Source: Porpolomopsis calyptriformis | Taxonomy: Eukaryota > Basidiomycota > Agaricomycetes > Agaricales > Hygrophoraceae | Direction: 5' to 3' | Length of the DNA: 64,000 bases | Assembly (NCBI GenBank): GCA_951640195.1 | Contig: OX621163.1 | Coordinates: 3,534,001-3,598,000, forward strand | Part shown: positions 47,752 through 59,220 of the stretch, piece after piece | Position numbering within the stretch: position 1 is the stretch's first letter | Layout of the letters: the number at the start of each line of letters is the position of its first letter | Translations under genes and position numbers: made by a program | The notes under the pieces: model-generated | Seen by the model: only the letters and a program-made list of their open reading frames with translations | Databases searched by the model: none | What the model was told of the DNA's origin: nothing

Positions 47752-50700
47752 TCATCCACCCTTTACTCGTTTGCGATTTTCCAGAGTTGAATCTGCGTCA
47801 TGAAATTGTACTATAGATGAATTATATATATGATAAATGACTTTGGACTTACCAGGGCTTTCCGAGCAAGCTTGTACACGACCAATTGTCTTCTCTGGTG
47901 ATCCAGGAGAGTACTGATGACTATCAGTATCTACGTCCATAGTCAACTGCGAAAAGTCAGCCTTCAAGTCCTGCAATGCTGATTGAAGGACTGAATCCAA
48001 GTCCTCCTGAAATTCGGGTTGAAGGGCTGAATCCAAGTCCTCCTGAACTACGGATTGAAGGGTGGGATCTCCACTGAGGACAGGCTCTTCAGGGTAGTCA
48101 GAAGAGATTGGTGTGCTCTCCATGTTGGGGTGGCCTTTTCGGCACACAATAACAAAAGCTGGCCCAGTCCAGGTCAATTCTGTCCACGGTTCCTTGAGAA
48201 GCCCTTCCAATCGAGGAAGCACCTCAACCCAGTCCTTGCGGAAGTGACTGAGGACAGCTCGCTTTACAGCATGTGCAGTGCAAGTGTCAGATGCCTTGGC
48301 GTTAGCCTGCTTGTAGCCAACTATTGCCGAGGCCACGTCAGCCAGGAACCGCTGGAAAATATACATTGGCGAAACACAAGTTTGCCTGATGAAAATGACG
48401 AAGGTGTCCATGAACCACTGCATGAACTGCCGATAATTCCATAGAGCGATTGTCTCTTCTTGCATGACAGAGGAAGAGACCTCCTTGCGGTAGTGCTGGC
48501 GACCAATGACTTGGGCGAGTTCCAGCATGTTTCCAACAGCCACAACATCCAGAAGACCATCTTGAGTCGATATGTCAGGGAAGTGTGCAAGCCTGCCATC
48601 GGTTGCTAAGTGTAGGACTTATTTAACTCATATAAGAAAGGTACAAAGAGAAGGTTTACCTGTTTCATCCCCTGACATAAAATGGTGTGACCACATGCAC
48701 ATCAAACGGCGAAGGAATGTTCGGGTCTCGTCGTGTTCAGTATTTGTGATATTCCAGCTCATCACAAACGTGTGAATGATCCCACAGCATGTATTAGTGA
48801 TGGATGACGTTGAAAGGAAGTGGGAGCCATACGTGATCATATCTTCTACCCCCCACACAGCATGCAGGGTATTGGGTCTCATGTAACTAGATGTGCAGTC
48901 AATTACATGAACACAATGCATAAGAAATGACTTACAAAGTGGAATTTTCCCACAGCAAGACACCCTCTGCCTCAAATATGCCTTCACCTGTGAATCCCGA
49001 AGTCCAGTGGGGGGGATATGCCAGGGTTGTTCCGAGGTCACCAGCTTTGTTCCCATTGGTCTGATCCCTCATGGGATGGAAAACAACCCAATACTTTGCC
49101 CCACACATGACCTGGACTGAGGTTCCGAAACCGTCATCATCCACATGGCACCACATTGTCGATCCTCTGGTCGCTGCCAACCCCCATCGCATTTCGTCTG
49201 TAATCGGCCTCTCTTTAGGAAAACCCTCCAGGTGCCGTGTCTCTTTCCATGCCCATTCATGTGATGTGAGGTCACTGTTATGTCACGTTTCATTTAAGAA
49301 GATCTAAGACTGCACACAAACTTACCTGAATCGAGGTGGAGGCATTCGCCATATTTCCCCCATAGGAAAGTCCAGCCCATTCAGAATTCACGGGGTTGTA
49401 CCCTTGGCTGCCTGGTATATATCTTCCAATGTACCAGCGCGTAGGAGGGTATCCTCCCCTGGTTGCTCCCTCAACTCTGCCACTTGTGAACCATCACTAT
49501 AACGTCCAGATACAAGATGACTTGTACGTACCTTGTATTTGTCTGAGTGTGGAGAGATTTCCCAGTTTTTCTAAGCCAGATCGATCAAAATTCAATTTCT
49601 CCTGGGGGTTATTGAGGACGAGGATGTGTCGACGTCGAAATATCCTTTGGACCTCAGTGGCAGATAGCTTCACAAAATCCTCGTACTCTGTCACAAAGAT
49701 ACAAGATACCTTTGGGTCGAACTTCGCAAGGTGGGAAGAGTGAAGACGGTGCATGGGAATGCCGTCGACATAGCTTTTTTGGATGAGGTTGTGAACCCTA
49801 TTCAAGAAAGCGCCTTCGATTTCTGCCTATACCAGCTAGCTATCAGTTAACAGCCTAGACACAAAGAAAGTCACTCACCACTTTGACAGGTGGTCGATAT
49901 TCAAAGATCTCTGGGTCATTCTCTGGGTAAGCATCATAGATGGGGACTTTGATGGGGTTAGCGACCAACTATGACTATTGTCAGCCAAGATATAACAAGG
50001 CTGGGAGCAGGGAACAATACCTCTGGGAGTGGGAGGGTAGAGAGTTTTTTCAATTTCAGATCCTGTGATCATCTTTGAAAACGAAGAACAAGGTTTTCTC
50101 ATCTAGTACTCGCTCTTTCCCCAAACTGGCTGGTAGCTGTTTCTAGCGGCGTAGTAGCCGAGATGATATTTTTCTTTTTAGCTGGGAGGAGCGTCGTTGA
50201 GGGGTCTTTGCCTCTGTCCTTTTTATGGGGAAGTTCATTATCTGGCGATGTAGGTCTGAACCTAGTTTTTGGGTTGGGAGCTGAACCATGCTGTCTCTTT
50301 AGCTTTGGAGGTGGGCGCTGGATTCGGCTAGATGAGACCTGGAAGGAAGACTTCTCTGTGGGCTGCGACTGTTTCCATTGGATTTCCTGTTTCCTGATGC
50401 GTTCTCTCTCTGAAAACTAGTAAATCACTGGTATCATTTATGATACCAAGCTTACTTTTCTGGCCCGGTTCATTCTCCTCCACCCGCTTCTCACCAAATT
50501 CTTCCTCCTTTTCCTTGTTTACTTCATCCTCCCCTTCGTCGTCTATGTCATCCTTCCCTTCCAATTCATTACTGACTCGTTCCTCCTCATCCTCACTTGA
50601 TTTACCCTCGTCCTCGCTCGATTCATCCTCTCTTTCCTTGTTTGTTTCACCCCCCACTAGTTCCTTATCAATTCCACCCTCCCTTTGCTCTCTCATTCTA

Positions 50701-53245
50701 CCCCCTTCTGTGCTCTCCGCATTGATCCCACCCTCCCTTTCCCCACGTATTTCAGTCTCTTCCCCCACATCTTTCGTTATCTCTTCCCCCACATCTTTCA
50801 CTACCTCTTCCCCCGTGTCTTTTGCTATCTCTTCCCCCACATCTTTTGCTATCTCTTCTGGCACATCTTTCGCTACCTCTTTCACTACCTCCTTCACTAC
50901 CTCTTTCGCTACCTCCTTCGCTACCTCTTTCGCTACCTCCTTCGCTACCTCTTTCGCTACCCCTTCCTCAATTTCTCCTGGCTCCTGAGCCGGAAGTACT
51001 ACTGGTTCCTCCCCATCTTGCTGTGAGGACCTCTCTCCTGATCCCTGAGACTCGTTCTCGGCTAGCTCATAGGATATCGCCAGTGGTTGCCTAGCTGTGA
51101 GCGGGAATGCCAATGAGTGGGCCCCCACTGGAAGATCAGAGATAAAATCAACTAGAGGAAGGTAATGAGTGGTAAATCAAGAAATAGTAGAAGGAGACAT
51201 ACCGGGCAAATGGAACCAATAGCAGTCTGCATCATTAAATTGGGTTTGATGGGAAGTAGCTGAAAATTGAGAGAAAAATCCAATGATGGCGTCCATAGCA
51301 GTTGACCCGGTTGCAATCGAAATAAAAGAGTGCCAGAGTGCTCTCTCTGTGTTCACGAGGAATTGGGGATGCTCATTACCCAAAGAAAATGTCAGCTAGA
51401 CGAAATCAATAAATAAGTGAGTAATTGATCGCCAAACGAGCTTACCGCAACAAGTTGGTCACGACTAACTTCTGCCCTGCTAAGGCTGTGAGGGAGGAAA
51501 ACAAGGAGGGGTGAGATGGAGGTTGTGAGATGGAATATGCTCCGCATGCGTTCGTAAAGAGCCTTAGAATTTCTGGAGAGCATATCCCTGAATGTCGGGG
51601 ATAGTGGAGCTTGCATATTAACTGCCATGCTGAAAAGGGGTATCAGAATCATCCTTAGATGATGTGTGCTATACACACCTTTCCAGCTGTTGGTTCCATA
51701 ACTTAGCATCGATGTTGAATGCAGTTTGAGGCTATGGAAGAAAAATGAAGCATTAGCTGCAAGGATAGATCTCCTTTATAGTCAAAGAAAGTTACCTTGC
51801 TGAACCAAGTGATTGCAAAAGCCATGAGTTCTACGTTAGTGAGGATTTCACTCACAGCTGCTGTGCTCATGTGCCCAGCTGCACGATGTAGCGCTTTGAT
51901 TCCACAGACGAGATGGCGTTGTCTGAGGGACAAGTCTTTTGGAACGCTGGTGATGCGATGTGGAGCTGTCTGAGCTCTGGGATCTGCCCCAAGAGATGGT
52001 GGGAGGCACAATAGAAAGGAGCTATCAAAGAAATCGTGCAAATCGAAGAAATAGAAGAAATCAGAAATTCGGAGCACTCTCTAGAGTGCTAGAGGCGGTC
52101 GAAGAGGCTCAAACATGAAGGACTAGACGTGGGACGATGGGATCTATCTTCCTTCTCTATGATACAAACATATCTACAAGTAAATATATCTGTGAAAACA
52201 AAGATCCCTTTATATGCTATATAGTAAAGGGATGAGACTTCTGAACGAAGCCACCAGTGAAAGGGTCAATGGGAACGATGAGGATCTACACAATGGACAT
52301 CTGGCTATCAGATGCATCCTTTGATATGAGCTGCAATCACGAATAGAAGGATCAGAGAATTCGAAGAAATTCGCAGAAATCCGAAGCATTTGGAGATAAA
52401 TCGCTGGACAGGAAGCCGAATCGCGTAGTCGGGGACATCGTAGTAGTGTAGTAGACGTCTGGAGGATCACGTAGATATGTGGAACATGTCCTCCGGACCT
52501 CAGGGGACCAAGGGGTCATATCACCAGTCTCAAACGGGCTTTGTGATGAGACTTTAGACTCTGCGACAGGGAGCTTGCTTAATGCGGACATGGCATCTTC
52601 AATAAGTGTAACCCAATCTTCAATAGGTCGGATGAGCTAAAATATACATGCATCTATCAGTTGTAATAACCCATATAAATTGTACTTACACTCTGCAATC
52701 TCTCAGTTATGTTGGGTCTTGAACACCTTGGCCTGCGCACCAAACAGCTTGAGGGGGTGGGGGAAATACTGTCCACCAAGCGATCGAGAAGACTGTAGCG
52801 GAGCAGCATGTGGGCTGCAAGAAATACATCCCTGGGATGCTTCTTAGACCAATGGTTGGCTTCCCTCAGACTACTGCTGTCTGATGCGAAGTATTGTTGT
52901 AAGAACACGATCTGGTTTGGGGTCAGAGTTTCAGGGATAGCCCTGTTGTTGAGCTCACAGCAGAGCATCTATGTAAAGTGGAAGTGGCATGAGGGTCATT
53001 GATAGTATAATACAATTCAGAGAGCAATGACTTACTAGAAGCAAGTCTGCTGCACCGGAGTTCCTCTCCAATTCTTCTGGCCCCATTAGTTGCATAAACT
53101 CTTCCCCAAGTTGACATGGGGAAAGGGGTAGGCCATGACGCCACGGGAAGTCTTGGAATGCACGAAACTGAGAAAGCTTCAAGTTTGTATTCATCGGTGA
53201 TGAGGTCAAAGATGAAGCAGAGGGTGTAGAAGCGGAGGAAAACAT
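47752..53245 (-). pseudogene. Second JmjC-domain protein, large, with Lys/Glu repeat region; one clear stop
   Basis: ATG 53245 (MFSSASTPSASSLTSSP). Many exons: FPWRHGLPLSPCQLGEEF, SLREANHWSKKHPRDVFLAA, DLSLRQRHLVCGIKALHRAA, HPQFLVNTERALWHSFISIA, then an acidic exon (51128-50460) with tandem (E)VAKEVAKE repeats. JmjC part: EIEGAFLNRVHNLIQKSYVD (~49820), ILNGLDFPMGEIWRMPPPRF (~49380), EMRWGLAATRGSTMWCHVDD with His-x-Asp (~49180), FGTSVQVMCGAKYWVVF, and distal His in NTLHAVWGVEDMITYGSHF (~48870). The C-terminal exon ends RVKGG at 47752. Iron ligands are intact. A TGA (49388-49390, reverse strand) precedes ILNGL, expected CGA. The region 52180-52340 also carries an apparent stop. Family role: 2-oxoglutarate-dependent demethylation, usually of histones. 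Confidence 0.7.
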
Positions 53246-53374
53246 CAAGAGGACATTAAAATATCATAGACTCTGGGACACTAGTTAAAGTAGAAGAACA
53301 AATATTGAAAATTTCACAAAGGATGAAGACAGTCACCGAAAGTAACAGCCACCGAATGTGACAGTCACGCATTA

Positions 53375-53677
53375 GTGCCATTGTCTGATCCCGAATTTGT
53401 CGACTTCGTGTATGCAGAAAGCTCTGATGCCATATTGTTTCAGAATACGCTTTTCGCATATGTCAACGTCCGATATCAACCACATGGTGGGGCTTCAAGA
53501 TGGATTTTACCCAAGGCAAATGGCGTTTTTACTGCCAATTACCAAGCAAGAAAGAAATCCACTTCACATCAAATAGGCATGGTTATCAGAAGGATGGATC
53601 CAGAGCGTACCACATTTTGTAGACTCTACCATGTTGCTCCCCATGAGCGTCAATCCATACAATACACACGTCTGTAG
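53375..53677 (+). CDS. Uncharacterised open reading frame, possible exon
   Basis: About 100 codons reading PLSDPEFVDFVYAESSDAIL, NVRYQPHGGASRWILPKANG and RMDPERTTFCRLYHVAP. Composition looks protein-like, but no start ATG, family or partner exon was identified. Confidence 0.25.
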   Translation: MPLSDPEFVDFVYAESSDAILFQNTLFAYVNVRYQPHGGASRWILPKANGVFTANYQARKKSTSHQIGMVIRRMDPERTTFCRLYHVAPHERQSIQYTRL

Positions 53678-54494
53678 ACAGTTGTGAGGGTTAGCCTCGA
53701 AATAACTTCATCTAACATACGTGCCTCAATGTCCGATACAATCCCAGAGCCTCACATCACATCCAACTTCGATTCAGAATCATACCATAGTCAAACTACC
53801 GCATACCAGGCCTGAGCAACTTGCCATTGTTGATGTGTTCACCAACAACGGTAGAGACAGTCCCTGTTACACGAGAGGACATCCTGAGGTTCTTCGCTTT
53901 TCCAATGGGGACAACAGAAATATCCTCAAACTGGTGATGACTGTCTGTAAAGTGTCTGATTGGACAAGATTCTGCATACACTTGACTTGGTGAAAAAGTT
54001 TGAGGAGGTCCTAGTAACATAGTACCTTACCGAATAGAACCTGTCACCGCAATCATAGCCCCTTATGACTTATACATCCACGAGGTTGTTCATTAGGATG
54101 GGAGGAGGGGTGATCGGCACCTATCTGCCTCTCCATACTGGCTAAAGGCCTGTCTTCTAGCGCTTGGTCCTTGCTACACCTGAATGATTTAGAAGTGTAA
54201 AATGACTCATTGACCACAGCCTGCTGGTTGAGCACCTAGCTGTTTCGCCAGACCTGTGTAGGCTTTTCCGCGCAGTTCCTTGGTCTGGTTAGAGACTCTT
54301 GTGTGTGTCACTCCATCCCTCATCCAAGAGGTCTGAACCTCTTTGCATTTAACCTCCTTTAAGTATCTATGCTGGCTATAGAATGGATAAATCCAACAGA
54401 AAAGAGCAAAGAAAGAAATGTGGTATCATCCATCTGCTTGTGCGCTGCGTCTTGGTTGGAGTCTCCATCGGTGGGTAGGGAGGTGTGTTGGTTT

Positions 54495-54602
54495 TTGGAT
54501 GAGTGTCAGCGCTCCGTAGATATTGGTCCGTGCACCCGTACATAAATACTCGTCGTTACCTTGTACTTCCTCACGTGTTTGCCTCACAAGCTCAATGAGG
54601 TA
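54495..54602 (-). repeat. Inverted repeat arm with protein-like sequence (left)
   Basis: The reverse complement matches 59987-60093 with few changes. Both copies, read the same way, encode LIELVRQTREEVQGNDEY and LCTGARTNIYG. They flank the dioxygenase gene. Confidence 0.8.
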
Positions 54603-54681
54603 CAAACCATTTCCCCAACAAGGTGCACATCATGTTGAAGAAATAGGAACCCAAGTTCATTCGGGGTATAATTAACCTAGC

Positions 54682-57600
54682 CTAGCCGAATCATGTAGTC
54701 TTCGGGCTTCTCATCTAAGAATCGAACGACATCTTGGTGGCTAAAATGGACCCACGCGATACGCCCAGGAGTGCATGTATTGGTGGACAACATGGGGCCA
54801 GGTTCCCAGCGCCCAACTCCATGGAACAAGTATGGAGACCTCAGAATAACAATATCTCCAGCCTTATATCTAGCTCAGCAGTTAGTTCAAAAATGGTACA
54901 TACATGAACAAAACACCTCACGCTAAGCACAAATCCAAGTCCGGCAAATAAAGATGTCCCCCATTAAACTTGCCGGCACAAGTGATCACGCTCAATTCAA
55001 AATTGTTGTGGTTGATGTGCACATCAACCTGAAGCTTCCAAATAGTTGCGAGTCTAAAAAAGCAGGATTCATTGAGGTCCTGGTACCAACGACCTGCTTT
55101 ATAAGTACGTTTTAAGCGGTTCCACTCCTTTGGTGCTAATTTTTCTAGTAGCTTGTCAAGGTAGTTCGTTTGCTTCTCAGTTGCCTGCAAGTAGTGACGT
55201 GTGATTTTTTGATTTTCGGGCTGAATGATTGCCAATAAGGTCAGAAGAGGGGATAGGGTTATCATGCTGAAAGAGACAGATTACAGCCGTTTGCACATGG
55301 CTTGACACTATTCCGCAGATTTGAAAAAAGAAAAAGAAGTCGACTAGCCATAACTTTAATTACTACTCACGCAATCTCTTACCGTAACTCTTAACATTGC
55401 TCATTGCCCTAATGGCACCACCCAATAGTGTGCTTGATCCTGGCAACATCGAATCGTCTTCTGATGAGCTTGAAGCTGCCATCAAGCCTGATCTAGGCAC
55501 GCTACCTGATCCTTTGCTCACACTGACGGTTCCGCCAAAACTCAAGATGCCGAAGGAAAAGGAGGTCGGAAAGCATAATGAAAGTATGTCCTTGCTACAT
55601 CCAAACCCAAATATAACCATATCAAAGTAATTAGATGCAACCTCTCCTTTGAAAATCACCTACAATCTCTCCCTGTTTCATGCAAAAGAAATGAAGAAAC
55701 CAGCTCGCAAACGTGTACCCCATAACGATTTTCTGAAACTCTCATCTGCCGATCCTTGGGACATGGTCAAGGCCCAACTACTTGTTAAGATTGATGCGTA
55801 TTATCACCCAGAAAACCTCAGTTTCGAAGATTACGATGTCTCCTTCTCAGTCCCTCATCATGCTCCAAATGCTATGAATCTTCATCATAACAATTACAGC
55901 TTTCTTGTCGAGCGAGCCCTCAAAGCAAAAGATCCGATTGTGAATGTCACTATTACAGAGAAGACATCTGATCTTAAGGTATGTTGCGTAACATCTATAG
56001 TTATTATACTAAATGGCAAGGCGTCAACTAGCATGGCAGAAAGAATAGAAAGAGGGGTACCGACAGTGAGAAAGAGAACACCGATACTGATGATGACTGG
56101 CCAAAAAAGAAAAAGAAAAAAGTGAGTGTTTCGCTACCATTTTGATGCTAATAGTATTTATAATATATAGAAACCCGATAAAATATTGCCAGGGAATGTA
56201 GCCCGAAACAAAAAGATCCAGTTTCTTAGGAATCGATGGGCTTGCAATACATGCAACTGCTCAAGTGATCACTGCTATGTGCCGGCTGACAACCCTGAGC
56301 ATTTCCCTCTAAGCATGACTCACTTTGAGGTCTGGGCTTCTGCCTTGGTGAGTCGTGAAGTAATCACTTGAGTTGGCAACACTAACCCATTCACCTAAAG
56401 CTTAAGGATGACGGGAGTGCAACAATTGATAAACCTCCAAACCATAAAGCATTCGACGTCTTGTCTCCAGACAGTCTTGGCCCCAAATCACTTCTTCATC
56501 AATGCCATCAACAAGCTGTAGCAAAAGATCAGGCCGTTTCTGCACCCATGCAAATTCACAACCATTTCTCTATTCCTGACGCTCTCTTCGGACTTTTGTC
56601 TCATGTCGCACCTGCACCCAATGCTGTTCCTTCTTCAACTGTTTCTCAATCACCACTGCTCATCTCTGTTGCAAATCCATCTAGACCAAAAATGACAATA
56701 ACTGACTTCTGCAACAACTACTCACTTTCCGAGGCTATTCAAGACCGACTTGTCGCAAATGGGTACTCGGGAACACATACCTTTGCTTACACTGAGATAA
56801 GTGAACTAAAGGAGATGGGATTCAAAAGTGGGGAGATTGCAGAGCTGAAACATGCTGTTGCTTCGTGGGCATTGTCATAATACTTAGACGTCCGTATTAT
56901 TTGCAGATACAGTCAATAGAATTGCCTAACAGTTTATAGCGTTCAAAACTAAAAGTAACCACTGTGAATGAAATAACCAGCTGCGTCGGATGGCAAGATA
57001 ACATCCATAGCCTCATACATATCATACATTATACCAAATTCTGTCGAAGCTGTAAAAATATCTTGGTTGTGACGAATGAATGCTTTGATTTTTGAAAAGG
57101 CCTCCTCAATTGGATTCAAATCTGGCGAGTATGGCGGCAAGTACTCCAGCTGGATTCCTGTGAGTTGATTGGCATGGGTTCATTTATGTAGGTGGGAAAC
57201 CCACCAAAACGATCAAGCAACTCTAGGATTTCAGGGCCTCGATGGATTTTTGCATTATCCATTACAAGCACATGGAGGTTGCTATGGGGAACACAGTGTG
57301 GTATCTGTTACAATAAATGAGTTGTATCTTTGCAAAAATGGCTGAAACGTACCACTGTAAATTCAAGAAATTGTAGGAATCCTGCTTTCGTCATTGAGCC
57401 TTGAACAACAGTACTTGCTATCATGCCATCAATTGTGAGAAGGCCTACTGCACTGAGACGGATTCCTCGAACAAAAACCTCCCTTGCCTCAGCCCTAGCC
57501 CCCCTCTTTGATCTACCTCTCCGACGTGAGAGTATTCGTTCATCTTTGGAAGTTTCATCGATGAAGCCCAACTCCTCAGGCTCATACTGGGCCATCCTTG

Positions 57601-59220
57601 CAATGAAGTTGGCTCTAGCATTCTCGTTCCGCTCTTGTGCAATTTTCTTCAGCTTCTTCAAAGACATACCCATGCGAGTCAGCTCTCGGAAGATGGTTGT
57701 ATAGTGAACAGAAATGAATCGATTGGTTTTGAGAAGAGCTAGGAGCTCGTCAAGGAACCAGTGAGGCCGGTGGTGCACAAGACAGATCAGATAATCAACA
57801 TCGCTCTTGTGGAGAAGCCGAGGCCATCCAAGTTTCAATCTGTGGATAGTAACGTCGCCAGTTTCGTGCCAAAGCTTTAGAACACGAAAGTAGGTGCTGT
57901 GAGAGAACCCAACAATATGCAGAATGGTCTTGAGGTCAAGCAGATTGAGATCATGGAGCCTGACGGCTGCGAGCTTTACATTCGAACTAATTTTTCGATA
58001 GGGCATTACAACAGAGTCGTGAACGGCAGCCTAAAAGTTGTATTTAAATGATTAATAATCGGTCATAACAGTATTGAGTCGACTTCTTTTCTTTTTTCAA
58101 ATCCGCGGAATAGTGTCAAGCCATGTGCAAACGGCTGTAAAACAAATCATGTAAATAAATAAGTTTATGACACACCCTATGTCCTAACTCGTACCATGCT
58201 TGAATGTCGTGGCGTAATCAAACAGGCTCATGACCATCAGTGATGTCTAAACATGTGCCAACATTGGTCTGGAGAAGTGATGCTGCTTCAAAATATCAAT
58301 GTTCAACTCTTGAATCCTAGTTGAGCTTACATGAATGTACAATATTGTCCTCTTCTTCAAGGACATCAAAGTCCATTAGTGGGTAGAGAGCGCTTTCCAG
58401 ATGTCTCTTATCCCCACCCAGAGCTGGACAAACAGGCTGAATTTCAGAAAACAGTTTTTGAGTGGCCTCCCAGACGAATTGAGCTTCATTTTCCTAAATA
58501 ACCACATTTCAATGAGTGAATGATGTTATTGAAATGCAATGAACACACATAAAACCCATCCCTGACTATACGACCATCTTTCACTCGCTCTGAGGCATAT
58601 ATCACTAACCATTCAGGATCCTCGCCAACATCTTCGACCCACCGCCGCGACATACCCCAGGGAATGATATTGGATGCTTGCATATCGTGGAAGCGCTTCT
58701 CTGCAAAGGCTGAAACCTGGCTTGTGATGGTGCGTAGGCGAAGGTCGGAAAGCCTCACTCCTTTGCATACAATGGTATCTAGTCATATAAGAATAGTGAA
58801 ATGGATACATTATGACTACTCACTCTCAGGTTGGTCTAAAAAATCTTTTAACCATGCCGCCCGTTTTCGAAAAAAAGACGCTTCCTTGGCAATTGATTTT
58901 TGTAAAGATTGTCCATGTGCAAAGCAGGGAGTTTGCTGGCCCCGTGGTGCTGGGACTGGATTAAACTTTTTGCCTGGAAATGGCGTGGCCCCACCCCTGG
59001 TGCTATATCGCCTCATGTCTGTGGCCTGTAAAGTAAAGTCAGACACATTTTTACCCCACCATCTTCCACACTCAAGGATGTACCAGGATCGAATGCGACA
59101 CCCTCTGGAAACGCCAAGTTGCATAACATGATGAAAGTTACCCCAGACACCAATGCTTATGCGGCAGTGCAGGTCCATTTTGGTAACCGAGACTCGACGA
59201 GAATAACACAGATTAATCAC
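54682..59220 (-). CDS. Putative 2-oxoglutarate/Fe(II) dioxygenase gene split by an intronic Tc1/mariner insertion
   Basis: Upstream exons (59220 to ~58327): MDLHCRISIGVWGNFHHVMQ, GGATPFPGKKFNPVPAPRGQ, RLSDLRLRTITSQVSAFAEK, IPWGMSRRWVEDVGEDPEW, LFSEIQPVCPALGGDKRH. Downstream exons (~55215-54682): KQTNYLDKLLEKLAPKEWNR, ATIWKLQVDVHINHNNFELS, GKFNGGHLYLPDLDLCL, YKAGDIVILRSPYLFHGVGR, ending MIRLG-TAG. The GGHLYLP and PYLFHG blocks match a double-stranded beta-helix dioxygenase, with the distal His present. The expected His-x-Asp reads His-x-Asn (HIN; Asn codon 55011-55013, reverse strand), so iron binding may be lost. Joining at GAGGACAATATT/CCCGAAAATC is phase-compatible and would place the 2.85-kb transposon in an intron. 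That single-gene model is inference. Confidence 0.5.
55412..56880 (+). CDS. Accessory protein of the Tc1/mariner-like element, C-terminal SAM-like domain
   Basis: ATG 55412 (MAPPNSVLDPGNIESSSDEL), acidic N-terminus. Introns follow near 55582-55634, 55979, 56120-56170 and 56346-56402. Middle exons: SLFHAKEMKKPARKRVPHND, SSADPWDMVKAQLLVKIDAY and a basic KKRKRKK tract; then a small cysteine cluster, WACNTCNCSSDHCYVP (~56236). The C-terminus (ITDFCNNYSLSEAIQDRLVA, then ISELKEMGFKSGEIAELKHA) has the helical pattern of a SAM domain. Stop TAA 56878-56880. Role unknown; it could assist binding, targeting or oligomerisation of the transposase. Its 5' end is kept in both deletion derivatives. Confidence 0.65.
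56949..58006 (-). CDS. Tc1/mariner-family transposase (DD34E)
   Basis: Start MPYRKISSNVKLAAVRLHDL at 58006; the N-terminal helix-turn-helix pair includes VGFSHSTYFRVLKLWHETG. Catalytic residues: Asp in LGFIDETSKD (~57565), Asp in LHVLVMDNAKIHRG (~57260) and Glu in PPYSPDLNPIEEAF (~57120). With the intron GTGGG...CTCACAG (~57208-57160) removed, 34 residues separate the second Asp and the Glu, giving DD34E as in Tc1. Another intron lies at ~57353-57305. Ends HSGYF-TAA near 56955. No disabling change was seen, in contrast to the host cargo genes. Confidence 0.88.

Larger units (their letters stand above)
53246..54681. other. Mostly unexplained interval
   Basis: Apart from the open frame at 53375-53677 and the inverted repeat at 54495-54602, no gene or transposon end was recognised. 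Short frames near 53721-53993 and 54053-54235 overlap on opposite strands. Confidence 0.35.
55284..58137 (+). mobile_element. Full-length Tc1/mariner-like DNA transposon with two genes
   Basis: 2854 bp, flanked by TA (55282-55283 and 58138-58139). Terminal inverted repeats start CAGCCGTTTGCACATGG and extend through GTCGAC. It contains an accessory gene on + and a DD34E transposase on -, tail to tail. No stop interrupts either, so it looks recently active. Two ~310-bp derivatives lie at 47250 and 60773. Confidence 0.9.

Noticed and set aside
50440..51094. Ser/Thr-rich open frames on + (SLPPSLPLSLPP-type)
   Set aside because: Antisense reading of the Lys/Glu repeat exon of the JmjC gene.
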